Part shown: positions 52,136-60,237 of the stretch, in pieces
Position numbering within the stretch: the first letter of the stretch is position 1
How the letters are laid out: each line of letters opens with the position of its first letter
Assembly: GCA_964551735.1 (NCBI GenBank)
Contig: CAZKEF010000004.1
Location: forward strand, 178,127 to 242,126
Length of the DNA: 64,000 bases
Origin: DAOUAT01 sp964551735
GTDB taxonomy: Bacteria > Chloroflexota > Anaerolineae > CG2-30-64-16
Direction: 5' to 3'
Position numbers and translations under genes: made by a program
The notes under the pieces: generated by a model
Told to the model about the DNA's origin: nothing
Seen by the model: the letters and a program-made list of their open reading frames with translations, nothing else
Database searches by the model: none

Positions 52136-52846
52136 ATGAAGATGCATGGCCTGTTACACAATCCCAAGTGGTTGCTGCCCTTCTTGGTTATCGGCCTGGC
52201 CTTGGGCCTGGTCGCCTGTAGCACGCCCCAACCGCTGCCTGTGGCGCCCACGGTGATCCCCACCCTGCCGCCGGCTACGTTGGCGCCGCCCGACACCAGC
52301 GCGCCGGCTGCACCTGGCGTGAGCTTGCCTGTGTCCGCACCCGTGGCCGCGGCCGGCGAGGCGATCTACCAGGACAAGTGTGCCACCTGCCACGGCCCGG
52401 ATGGCAACGGTCTGGTCGAGGGAGCGCGCGACTTCACCGACGCCGACTACGTGCGCGCGGCCGCGCCGGTCGCCTTCTTCCAGGCAGTCACCGGCGGCCA
52501 GGGCGCCATGCCCGGGTTCAAAGACGAGCTGACCGACGAGGAACGCTGGAACGTGGTCTACTTCCTATGGGGCTTCTCGGTGACGCCAGACGTGCTGGCC
52601 CAGGGCAAGGGCGTGTACGAGAGCGCGGGCTGCATCGCCTGCCACGGCCCCGAAGGCCAGGGCGCCATCCCCCAGGCGCGCAAGTTCACGCCCGACTACA
52701 TCGCGGGTGTACCAGCCTCCCAGTTCTACCAGTCGGTCTCAGCAGGCAAAGGCATCATGCCGGCCCATCAAGACCGCCTGAGCGCGGCAGATCGCTGGGC
52801 CTCCGTGGAGTACGCGCGCGCGTTCGCGTATGAACCGGTGAAATAG
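52136..52846 (+). CDS. Diheme cytochrome c lipoprotein associated with Alternative Complex III
   Basis: 236 residues with lipobox LALGLVAC (Cys28), a proline-rich linker (about 29-70), then two cytochrome c domains with heme sites CATCH (82-86) and CIACH (166-170). Methionine-ligand candidates are in QGAMPGF near 125 and KGIMPAHQ near 205. It is the last gene of the act operon, GAGGA before the ATG; probably an electron acceptor from ACIII towards the caa3 CoxB heme domain. A strong terminator follows. Confidence 0.9.
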   Translation: MKMHGLLHNPKWLLPFLVIGLALGLVACSTPQPLPVAPTVIPTLPPATLAPPDTSAPAAPGVSLPVSAPVAAAGEAIYQDKCATCHGPDGNGLVEGARDFTDADYVRAAAPVAFFQAVTGGQGAMPGFKDELTDEERWNVVYFLWGFSVTPDVLAQGKGVYESAGCIACHGPEGQGAIPQARKFTPDYIAGVPASQFYQSVSAGKGIMPAHQDRLSAADRWASVEYARAFAYEPVK

Positions 52847-52863
52847 ACAACATCACCCCCCGG

Positions 52864-52913
52864 CAAAGCGAGTAACGAGAAAGCACGATCACTCGTTACT
52901 CGCTTTGCTTTTT
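52864..52913 (+). terminator. Rho-independent terminator of the act operon
   Basis: Perfect 16-bp stem caaagcgagtaacgag (52864-52879) / ctcgttactcgctttg (52892-52907), 12-base loop, followed by cttttttctc. It ends the cytochrome gene and separates the act genes from the Rrf2 promoter. Confidence 0.95.
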
Positions 52914-52941
52914 TCTCACCCCGGGACCTTCCACCCCGCCC

Positions 52942-52969
52942 TTGACACCTTTGTGAAACTTGTTATAAT
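52942..52969 (+). promoter_or_regulatory. Consensus sigma-70 promoter for the rrf2-cydAB unit
   Basis: TTGACA (52942-52947), 16-base spacer, TATAAT (52964-52969), both boxes perfect. Start is expected near 52976, about 42 bases before the rrf2 ATG. Confidence 0.9.
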
Positions 52970-53017
52970 GCGACTAATCCAGTCTCAATTCTGCTCGTTT
53001 CCCGATGCCATCAGCCT

Positions 53018-53440
53018 ATGATCACCATTAGCCGGGAGACCGACTACGCCGCGCGGGTTGTCCTGCATCTGGCTTTACAGGGCCCGAATTCTCGCGTCAC
53101 CGCGCAGCAGATCGCCGAACAGCGGCTGATTCCCCGTGCTCTGGTCCGCCGCGTGGTTACCCGGTTGGGCGCGGCCGGTCTGGTCAGCACGTCCCGGGGC
53201 AGCGACGGCGGCATCACGCTGGCCCGGCCAGCCAGCCAGATCAGCCTGCTGGCAGTTGTTGAGGCGTTCGAAGGGCCTTTGGCATTGAATATTTGTGCAG
53301 TCGAGCCGGAGGTCTGCCCCTTGATGCCGGCCTGCACCGTCCACGATGCCTGGACCCACGCACGCGCCATCCTGCGCCAGCACCTGCACCAGATCACGTT
53401 CGACAAACTGACCACCCCACAGGAGGCAGATATCAAATAG
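53018..53440 (+). CDS. Rrf2 family transcriptional regulator
   Basis: 140 residues. N-terminal winged helix-turn-helix (ISRETDYAARVVLHLA, about 4-19; the recognition helix in PRALVRRVVTRLGAAGLVSTSRG). Cysteines at 93, 100 and 106 (NICAVEPEVCPLMPACTVH) are placed like the Fe-S ligands of NsrR/IscR-type proteins, with spacing x6 and x5. No clear Shine-Dalgarno. It stands directly upstream of cydA, so it may control bd oxidase genes in response to NO or redox state; that is inference from position. Confidence 0.88.
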   Translation: MITISRETDYAARVVLHLALQGPNSRVTAQQIAEQRLIPRALVRRVVTRLGAAGLVSTSRGSDGGITLARPASQISLLAVVEAFEGPLALNICAVEPEVCPLMPACTVHDAWTHARAILRQHLHQITFDKLTTPQEADIK

Positions 53441-53480
53441 AATCCGCAATCCGCAATCTGCAATTCGCAATCACCAATTG
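53441..53480. repeat. Short tandem repeat between rrf2 and cydA
   Basis: Imperfect repeats of the type aatccgcaatccgcaatctg (units near 8 bases). Purely intergenic. Confidence 0.8.
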
Positions 53481-53498
53481 GCCTATGGAGGTTGACGC

Positions 53499-54866
53499 AT
53501 GGACTCACTCATTCTCGCCCGCTGGCAATTCGGCATCACCACTGTCTACCACTTCTTTTTTGTGCCCCTCACCCTGGGGCTGGCGGTCCTGGTCGCCATC
53601 ATGCAGACCATTTATTTCCGCACCGGCGACGAGACCTGGAAACGCCTGACGAAGTTTTGGGGCAAGCTGTTTATCATCAACTTCGCCATGGGCGTCGTCA
53701 CCGGTATCGTCCAGGAGTTCCAGTTCGGCATGAACTGGTCGGAATACTCCCGCTTTGTAGGCGATATCTTCGGCGCACCGCTGGCCATCGAGGCGCTGCT
53801 GGCCTTCTTCATGGAATCTACCTTCCTGGGGGTCTGGATCTTCGGCTGGGAACGGCTGTCCAAGAGGCTGCATCTGGCCGCCATCTGGCTGGTAGCTATC
53901 GGCTCCAACCTGTCCGCGCTGTGGATCCTGATCGCCAACTCGTTCATGCAGGAGCCCTACGGGTTCGTGATCCGCAACGGCCGGGCCGAGATGACCGACT
54001 TCGGCGCGCTGATCACCAACCCGCACGTCTGGCTGCAATGGCCGCACGTTTTCTTCTCGGGCTTGGCGACTGCGGCGTTCTTCATGCTGGGCATCGTGGC
54101 GTGGCGCATGATCCGCAAGGATCGCGACCAGGGCTTCCTCAAGCGGTCGTTCCAGGTGGCTGCCGCGGCCGGACTGATCGGCTCGGTGATGGTGGGGTTG
54201 GTGGGCCACTCTCAGGCGCAGCACATGATCAAGACGCAGCCGATGAAAATGGCCGCGGCCGAGGCGCTGTGGGACACCGAACAGCCGGCCGCAATGTCGC
54301 TGTTCACCATCGGCGACATGACCAACCGCCGCGATATCTTCGCCATCCGCCTGCCGGCCGTGCTGAGCATCCTGGCCTGCAACCGCACCGATTGCGCAGT
54401 ACAAGGCATCAACCAGCTCCAGGCGCAGTACGAAGCGCAATACGGGCCGGGCAACTACGTGCCGTTCGTGGTGATGATCTACTGGGCGTTCCGCGCCATG
54501 GTGGGTGCGGGCACCTTGATGGTGGCGCTGGCCGCGTGGGCGCTTTACCGCGTGTTACGCGACCGCATCAGCGCGCCGCGCTGGTTTCTGCGCCTGCTGC
54601 CGCTGGCTATCCTCCTGCCCTACCTGGCGAACAGCGCGGGCTGGATCCTCACCGAGATGGGCCGGCAGCCGTGGATCGTCTTCGGCGTGCTGAAGACGCA
54701 AGACGCGGTCTCACCCAACGTGCCCGCAGGCATGGTGCTGGCCTCATTGATCGGCTTCACACTGCTGTACGGCGCACTCATGGCCGCCGATGTCTACTTG
54801 CTGGCGAAGTACGCCAAGGCAGACACGGAGGAAGTGGCGAAGGATGTGGTGCCGTCGTGGGCATAG
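53499..54866 (+). CDS. cydA: Cytochrome bd quinol oxidase subunit I
   Basis: 455 residues, nine-helix subunit. His18 in the first helix (ARWQFGITTVYHFFF) is the heme ligand. The quinol loop is of the short type, with the conserved KMAAAEALWDTE and RQPW motifs (GWILTEMGRQPWIVFG near 383-398). ESTFLGVWIFGWER and LWILIANSFMQEPYGF are also conserved. Bd oxidases reduce O2 at low pressure and are resistant to NO and sulfide. GGAGG precedes the ATG. It is followed by cydB after 13 bases. Confidence 0.97.
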   Translation: MDSLILARWQFGITTVYHFFFVPLTLGLAVLVAIMQTIYFRTGDETWKRLTKFWGKLFIINFAMGVVTGIVQEFQFGMNWSEYSRFVGDIFGAPLAIEALLAFFMESTFLGVWIFGWERLSKRLHLAAIWLVAIGSNLSALWILIANSFMQEPYGFVIRNGRAEMTDFGALITNPHVWLQWPHVFFSGLATAAFFMLGIVAWRMIRKDRDQGFLKRSFQVAAAAGLIGSVMVGLVGHSQAQHMIKTQPMKMAAAEALWDTEQPAAMSLFTIGDMTNRRDIFAIRLPAVLSILACNRTDCAVQGINQLQAQYEAQYGPGNYVPFVVMIYWAFRAMVGAGTLMVALAAWALYRVLRDRISAPRWFLRLLPLAILLPYLANSAGWILTEMGRQPWIVFGVLKTQDAVSPNVPAGMVLASLIGFTLLYGALMAADVYLLAKYAKADTEEVAKDVVPSWA

Positions 54867-54879
54867 AAGGAGGCAACTC

Positions 54880-55893
54880 ATGGAACTTAATACCCTCTGG
54901 TTCATTCTGATCGGCGTGCTGTTCACCGGTTTCTTCTTCCTGGAAGGGTTCGATTACGGCGTGGGCATCCTGATGCCGTTCCTGGGCAAAAAGGACGAAG
55001 ACCGCCGGGTCATCATCAACACCATCGGCCCATTCTGGGACGCCAACGAGGTGTGGCTGCTGACGGCCGGCGGCGCGATGTTTGCGGCGTTTCCCAACTG
55101 GTATGCGACCCTGTTCAGCGGCTTCTACCTGGCGCTGTTCCTGATGCTGGCCGCCTTGATCGTGCGCGGGGTGGCGTTCGAGTTCCGCAGCAAGGACAAG
55201 AACCCGCGCTGGCGCGCCCTGTGGGACTGGTGCATCTTCATCGGCAGCTTCGTGCCCGCGCTGCTGTGGGGCGTGGCCATGGCCAACATCGTGCGCGGGG
55301 TGCCCATTGATGGCAACATGCAGTATGTGGGCGGCTTCTTCAACCTGCTGAATCCCTACGCGCTGCTGGGCGGCATCGCCGGCCTGGGGGTCTTCACCCT
55401 GCACGGCGCGATCTTTCTCGGCCTGCGCACCGACGGTGAGCTGCGCACAACGGTCGAGGCGCTGGCCAACCGGCTGTGGCCCGTGGTGCTGGTCGTCGGC
55501 GCGGCCACTGTGCTCGCCAGCTACTTCGCCACCGACATCTTCCAGCGGCTCGGCATCAACCCCGGCATCAGCGCGATCGGCGCGGGTGCGGCGTTCCTGG
55601 CCGGCGGCTGGTTCCTGCGGCAGCGGCGCACCGGCTGGGCCTTCGCCATGACCGGCCTGACCATTGCCCTGACGATCGTGACCACCTTCCGCGGCCTCTA
55701 CCCGCGGGTGATGGTGTCCAGCCTGAATCCCGACTGGAGCCTGACCGTTGTCAGCGCCTCCTCGACGCCGTACACCCTGAAGGTCATGACCATCGTGGCG
55801 CTGATCTTCGTGCCCATCGTGCTGCTCTACCAGGGATGGAACTACTGGGTGTTCCGCGCGCGGGTGAGCGGAAAGAGCCTGTTGAAGTATTGA
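54880..55893 (+). CDS. cydB: Cytochrome bd quinol oxidase subunit II
   Basis: 337 residues, eight membrane helices. N-terminal FFFLEGFDYGVGILMPFLG (about 16-34), INTIGPFWDANEVWLLTAGGAMFAAFP (about 47-73), the GLRTDGELR turn (about 180-188) and the C-terminal NPDWSLTVVSASSTPYTLKVMTIVALIFVPIVLLYQGWNYWVFRARV are conserved. ATG at 54880 with GGAGG upstream. Together with CydA it forms the oxidase; the fused transporter gene follows after a repeat. Confidence 0.97.
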   Translation: MELNTLWFILIGVLFTGFFFLEGFDYGVGILMPFLGKKDEDRRVIINTIGPFWDANEVWLLTAGGAMFAAFPNWYATLFSGFYLALFLMLAALIVRGVAFEFRSKDKNPRWRALWDWCIFIGSFVPALLWGVAMANIVRGVPIDGNMQYVGGFFNLLNPYALLGGIAGLGVFTLHGAIFLGLRTDGELRTTVEALANRLWPVVLVVGAATVLASYFATDIFQRLGINPGISAIGAGAAFLAGGWFLRQRRTGWAFAMTGLTIALTIVTTFRGLYPRVMVSSLNPDWSLTVVSASSTPYTLKVMTIVALIFVPIVLLYQGWNYWVFRARVSGKSLLKY

Positions 55894-55917
55894 TTTGTGT
55901 GGGTCTGACCTGAACAT

Positions 55918-56010
55918 TGGACGCGGACTACGCAGACGACGCGGAGGATGCGGACGGAATCTAAACCTGTCCGCGTCCTCCGCGGTATCCGCGTCGCCCG
56001 CGTTCTCATT
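55918..56010. repeat. R1-family inverted repeat just upstream of cydDC
   Basis: Left arm acgcggaggatgcggac (55940-55956), right arm gtccgcgtcctccgcg (55969-55985), further phrases tatccgcgtcgcccgcg. The repeat is open in the cydDC frame, so an upstream start inside it cannot be ruled out. Confidence 0.85.
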
Positions 56011-56016
56011 CTCATC

Positions 56017-59000
56017 ATGTCCGAATTCTTCGACCGCCGTCTGCTCAACGAAGCCCAAGAGCACCGTGCCGGCCTCGCGCTGACCATCGGCCTGGGCGCG
56101 CTGGGCGGCGCGGCCACGGTGGGGGGCGCGTTCGCGCTCAGCCGGGCTGTGGATGACGCGTTCCTCGGCGGGCTGGATCTGGTCGGCGTCCGGCCCTGGC
56201 TGCTGGCGCTGGCCGGGTTCGCCATGCTCCGCGCGCTGACCATCTGGGGCGGCGAGGTGGCGGCCAACCGGGTGGCGCTGCGGGTGAAGGACGCGCTGCG
56301 CGGCCGGCTGATAGCGCACATCCTGGCTCTGGGCCCCGCGTTCACCCGGGGCGAACGCACCGGCGAACTGACCAACACCGCGATCGAGGGCGTCGAGGCG
56401 CTGGACGCCTACTTCAGCCAATACCTGCCGCAACTGGCCCTGGCCGCCATCGTGCCCCTGACCCTGGTCGCGTTCGTGCTGCCGCGCGATCCTCTTTCGG
56501 CGCTGGTCCTCATGTTAACCGCCCCCCTCATCCCCGTCTTCATGGCGCTGATCGGCAGCGCCGCCGACGTGCTGACCCAGCGCCAATGGGGTGCGCTGAG
56601 CCGCATGAGCGCCCACTTCCTGGATATCCTGCAAGGGCTGACGACCCTGAAGCTGTTCAACCGCAGCCGGGAGCAGATCGCGATCATCCGTCAGGTGACA
56701 GACCAGCACAGGGACGCGACGTTGCGGGTGCTGCGGGTGGCGTTCCTGTCTGCGCTGGTGCTGGAGATGGTCGGCACCCTCAGCACCGCCATCATCGCGG
56801 TGGAGATCGGCCTGCGGCTGCTGTACGGCAAGATGCTGTTCCGCGACGCCCTGTTTGTGCTGATCCTGGCCCCCGAGTTCTACCTGCCGCTGCGGCTGCT
56901 GGGCACGCGCTTTCACGCAGGCATCGCCGGGGTCACGGCCGCGCGGCGGATTTTTGAGGTACTGGAGACGCGGGGACACGGGGACACGGAGACGGAGGAG
57001 TTGAGGGAAACAAGGGAAATTGGGGAATCTAGGGAGACGAGGGAAACTGCGGGGGCGGCTGTGGCATTTCGCGATGTCCACTACACCTACCCCGGCCGCG
57101 CGGCGCCGGCACTGGCGGGGGTGAGCTTCGAGATCGGCCCTGACGAAAAAGTGGCACTGGTTGGCCCCAGCGGCGCGGGCAAAAGCACCATCGCCCAACT
57201 CCTCCTGGGCTTCATCCACCCCACCCGCGGGGTCATCAACATTCCACATTCCACATTTCAGATTCCAGATTCCAGATTCCTATCTCCAACCTCCAACTTC
57301 GTACATCGTACATCGTACATCGAACATCGTACATTCACCCCCGCCTGGCTCCCCCAAGCTCCATACCTCTTTGATGCCAGCGTCGCCGACAACATCCGCC
57401 TGGGCCGACCCGATGCGCCCCTGGAGGCCGTGGTGCGCGCCGCGACCGACGCCGCGGCCGACGAGTTCATCCGGGCGCTGCCGCAAGGCTACGACACGGC
57501 CATCGGCGAGCGGGGCGCGCGGCTGAGCGGCGGCCAGGCGCAGCGCATCGCCCTGGCCCGCGCGTTCCTGGCCGATGCGCCGTTGGTCATCCTGGACGAA
57601 GCCACCGCCAACCTGGATCTCGAAACCGAGGCTGCGGTGCAGGCCGCCCTGTCCCGCCTGCTGGCCGGCCGGGGCGCGCTGATCATCGCTCACCGGCTGC
57701 ACACCGTCCGCAGCGCCGACCGGATCATCGTCCTCGACGCGGGCCGGATCGTTGAGCAGGGCACGCACGATGAGCTGGTGGCGCGGCAGGGGGTGTATGC
57801 GCAATTGGTGGAAAGCGCGTTTATAGGAATGGAGGCTTCAGCCGGTTTCTCGCCCCACCCAGCAGACCGGCTAAAGCCTCGACGCCAGGATGATAAGGAG
57901 CGCAGTACGCCATTCGCCATTCGCCATTCGCCATTCGCCGCCCTCCTCTCCTTCCTCGCCCCCCACTGGCGTTGGGTCGCGCTCTCCGTGCTGCTGGGCT
58001 TCCTGACGGTCGGCAGCAGCATCGGCCTGCTGGCGGCTTCGGCATGGATCATCGCCATGGCCGCGCTCCAGCCCTCCATTGCCGTGCTGCAAATCGCCAT
58101 CGTCGGCGTGCGCTTCTTCGGCATCGCGCGAGGCGTGCTACGCTACCTCGAGCGCCTGGCCTCGCACCAGGTGACCTTCCGCGTCCTGGCCGAGCTGCGG
58201 GCCTGGTTCTACGCGGCCATCGAGCCGTACGCGCCGGCGCGGCTGGCCGCGTATCGCAGCGGCGACCTGCTGAGCCGCATCGTGGCGGACATCGGCACAC
58301 TGGAAAACTTCTATATCCGCGCGGTCGCGCCGCCGCTGGTGGCCGCGCTGACCGGTGGGCTGCTGGCGGTTTTCTTGGGCAGCTATGGGCCGGAGCCGGC
58401 CGCAGCCGGGCTGGCCGTCTTCGTGCTGACCGGTGCGGGGCTGCCGCTCCTGGCCCAGGCGCTTAACCGGCGGGTGGGGCCGGCGCTGGCCGAGCGCCGC
58501 GCGGCGCTGAACAGCGCGCTGGTGGACGGCATCCAGGGCGCGGCCGACCTGCGCGGGTTCGGAGCCGCGGAACGGCACTCGGCGCGGGTGGCTGCGCTCA
58601 GCCATGCGCTGGGACAGGCCCAGGGCCGCCAGGCTGCGGTCGCCGGGCTGAGTAACGCGCTAGGCAGCCTGCTGACCACGGCCGCGGTCGCCGCAGTGCT
58701 GGCATCGGCGATCCCGCTGGTGACCGCGGGCCGGCTGGACGGCGTCCACCTGGCCGTGCTGGCCCTGGCGACCGCGGCCGCGTTCGAGGCCGTGCTGCCG
58801 CTGCCCGTGGCCGCGCAACACCTGCAGACCAGCCTCGCGGCCGGCCGGCGGCTGTTTGAGTTGGCAGATCAGACCGTAACGGAGCCGCTTCGCGTGAGCG
58901 GGAGGGCCGCAGCCCGTAGACTTCGGCGAGCTCAGTCGAACCGTCGAAGGGTGCGGAGCGGTCTCCGGGCAAGGCCGCATCCTTCGACTGCGCCCCGCAC

Positions 59001-60237
59001 ACCGCGGTGGGACTCCGCTCAGGATGCTTCGGAGGCCATTTTCAGGGCAGATGGACATGCCGGACGCGGCGCTGCGGCGAATATCGAGCCATTGCTCCGG
59101 AATCGAGGCTTCAGCCGGTTTCTCGCACTGGGAGATGGACCGGCTGAAGCCTCGACTCCAACGTCAGGCCGCAGCATTTTCAAAGTAGTGTCCATGCCGC
59201 GGGGGCCACAAGCAGCGACGAAAATGCGGCTATCCGCGTTCATCCGCGCTCGTCCGCGTCCCATTTTCGGATTAGTTTCCCATGCCGGACGCGGCGCCAC
59301 GGCGCGTGAAAAGGTTCGTAGTGTGCGCTTCAGCGCACTGAAGTGCGCACTACGAACGATTTTCAGGGCAGATGAATACGGGGATGCGGACGACGCGGAT
59401 ATCGCGAACAACGCGGACAGGCTCAGATTTCATCCGCGTCCTCCGCGTCGTCTGCGTCGTCCGCATCCCATTTTCGGGTTAGCGGACAGAGGTCCCTGTG
59501 CCCCGCCGGCCATCACCATTCGCGGCCTGACCATGCGCTACGCCGCAGACGAGCCGCCCGCGCTCACTGGCGTTGACCTGGACATCCCGGCCGGGGGCCT
59601 GGTTGCGGTCGTGGGCGCCAGCGGCGCGGGGAAGACGACCCTGGCCAACGTGCTGCTGCGCTTTTGGGACTACGAGGCGGGTGAGATCCGCCTGGACGGG
59701 GCCGACTTGGCCCAGCTCACGCCAGAAGATGTGCGCAGCCTCATCGGTGTGGTGGCGCAGCGCACCCACCTGTTCAATGCCACCGTGCGCGACAACCTGC
59801 TGCTGGGCCAGCCCGGCGCATCCCAGGTCGAGATCGAAGCGGCAACGCGCGCGGCGCAGATCCACGACGCCATCACCGCCCTCCCCCAGGGCTACGCCAC
59901 TTGGATCGGCGAGCAGGGCTGGCAGCTCAGCGGGGGCGAGCGCCAACGGCTGGCCATCGCCCGCGCCCTGCTGAAAGACGCGCCGATCTTGATCCTGGAC
60001 GAGCCGGCGGCCAACCTGGACCCTATCACCGAGCGCGCCGTCTGGGCCAGCCTGGGGCCGCTGATGGCCGGCCGCACCACGCTGCTCATCACCCATCGGC
60101 TGGCCGGCCCCGCGCTGTCCGGCGAGATCGCCGTGCTGGATGCCGGACGCCTGGTCGCCCACGGCCGCCACGCCGACCTGTTGGCGGGTTCGGATCACTA
60201 CCGGCGTCTGTGGACGAGCCAGGCGTTAGCCGCATAA
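56017..60237 (+). CDS. Fused CydDC ABC transporter with four in-frame repeat inserts
   Basis: 1406 residues, against about 1150-1200 for typical fused CydDC. CydD half: membrane domain about 1-310, NBD1 with Walker A GPSGAGKST (383-391), Q-loop WLPQAP after a 36-residue insert, signature LSGGQAQR (about 503), Walker B LVILDEA (about 525). CydC half: membrane domain about 640-950, NBD2 with Walker A GASGAGKTT (about 1200) and signature LSGGERQR (about 1305). It exports thiols for bd oxidase assembly. Inserts lie at about 317-347, 408-443, 604-643 and 957-1162, all repeat DNA with no stop. ATG at 56017; the longer frame starts in an R1 repeat. Confidence 0.9.
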   Translation: MSEFFDRRLLNEAQEHRAGLALTIGLGALGGAATVGGAFALSRAVDDAFLGGLDLVGVRPWLLALAGFAMLRALTIWGGEVAANRVALRVKDALRGRLIAHILALGPAFTRGERTGELTNTAIEGVEALDAYFSQYLPQLALAAIVPLTLVAFVLPRDPLSALVLMLTAPLIPVFMALIGSAADVLTQRQWGALSRMSAHFLDILQGLTTLKLFNRSREQIAIIRQVTDQHRDATLRVLRVAFLSALVLEMVGTLSTAIIAVEIGLRLLYGKMLFRDALFVLILAPEFYLPLRLLGTRFHAGIAGVTAARRIFEVLETRGHGDTETEELRETREIGESRETRETAGAAVAFRDVHYTYPGRAAPALAGVSFEIGPDEKVALVGPSGAGKSTIAQLLLGFIHPTRGVINIPHSTFQIPDSRFLSPTSNFVHRTSYIEHRTFTPAWLPQAPYLFDASVADNIRLGRPDAPLEAVVRAATDAAADEFIRALPQGYDTAIGERGARLSGGQAQRIALARAFLADAPLVILDEATANLDLETEAAVQAALSRLLAGRGALIIAHRLHTVRSADRIIVLDAGRIVEQGTHDELVARQGVYAQLVESAFIGMEASAGFSPHPADRLKPRRQDDKERSTPFAIRHSPFAALLSFLAPHWRWVALSVLLGFLTVGSSIGLLAASAWIIAMAALQPSIAVLQIAIVGVRFFGIARGVLRYLERLASHQVTFRVLAELRAWFYAAIEPYAPARLAAYRSGDLLSRIVADIGTLENFYIRAVAPPLVAALTGGLLAVFLGSYGPEPAAAGLAVFVLTGAGLPLLAQALNRRVGPALAERRAALNSALVDGIQGAADLRGFGAAERHSARVAALSHALGQAQGRQAAVAGLSNALGSLLTTAAVAAVLASAIPLVTAGRLDGVHLAVLALATAAAFEAVLPLPVAAQHLQTSLAAGRRLFELADQTVTEPLRVSGRAAARRLRRAQSNRRRVRSGLRARPHPSTAPRTPRWDSAQDASEAIFRADGHAGRGAAANIEPLLRNRGFSRFLALGDGPAEASTPTSGRSIFKVVSMPRGPQAATKMRLSAFIRARPRPIFGLVSHAGRGATAREKVRSVRFSALKCALRTIFRADEYGDADDADIANNADRLRFHPRPPRRLRRPHPIFGLADRGPCAPPAITIRGLTMRYAADEPPALTGVDLDIPAGGLVAVVGASGAGKTTLANVLLRFWDYEAGEIRLDGADLAQLTPEDVRSLIGVVAQRTHLFNATVRDNLLLGQPGASQVEIEAATRAAQIHDAITALPQGYATWIGEQGWQLSGGERQRLAIARALLKDAPILILDEPAANLDPITERAVWASLGPLMAGRTTLLITHRLAGPALSGEIAVLDAGRLVAHGRHADLLAGSDHYRRLWTSQALAA
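56965..57055. repeat. Purine-rich tandem repeat insert 1 in cydDC
   Basis: Units like cggggacacggggacacgg and gaaacaagggaaattgggga, reverse complement of the family at 8841. It encodes about 30 charged residues (ETRGHGDTETEELRETREIG) between the CydD membrane domain and NBD1. Confidence 0.8.
57240..57345. repeat. Tandem repeat insert 2, inside NBD1 of cydDC
   Basis: Two kinds of short repeats: ttccacatttcagattccag units and catcgtacatcgtacatcg units. They replace the stretch between Walker A and the Q-loop that normally reads through an alpha/beta strand carrying the glycine-rich turn, adding about 36 residues. Confidence 0.8.
57826..57945. repeat. R2 repeat plus tandem 7-mer insert 3, between the two halves of cydDC
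   Basis: R2 arms tggaggcttcagccgg / ccggctaaagcctcgacgcc (57831-57888), then four units of cattcgc (57909-57940). It encodes about 39 residues at the CydD-CydC junction. Confidence 0.88.
58886..59500. repeat. Composite repeat insert 4, about 205 codons, in cydDC
   Basis: Nested elements in order: R3-like (58915-59035), an R2 copy (59099-59159), R1 (59225-59268), a near-perfect 42-base palindrome (ttcgtagtgtgcgcttcagc and its inverted partner, 59316-59357) and R1 again (59385-59478). Phrases ccattttc and gccggacgcggcgc recur between them. The frame stays open throughout. Confidence 0.85.

Noticed and set aside
55948..56016. Start of cydDC at an upstream ATG
   Set aside because: The extra 23 residues are encoded by an R1 repeat and lack a ribosome site; the ATG at 56017 begins the conserved transporter sequence.
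58886..59500. Possible extra domain or separate gene in the middle of cydDC
   Set aside because: The encoded residues match dispersed repeats, not a domain; no start codon with ribosome site fits a separate downstream gene with a CydC-like N-terminus.
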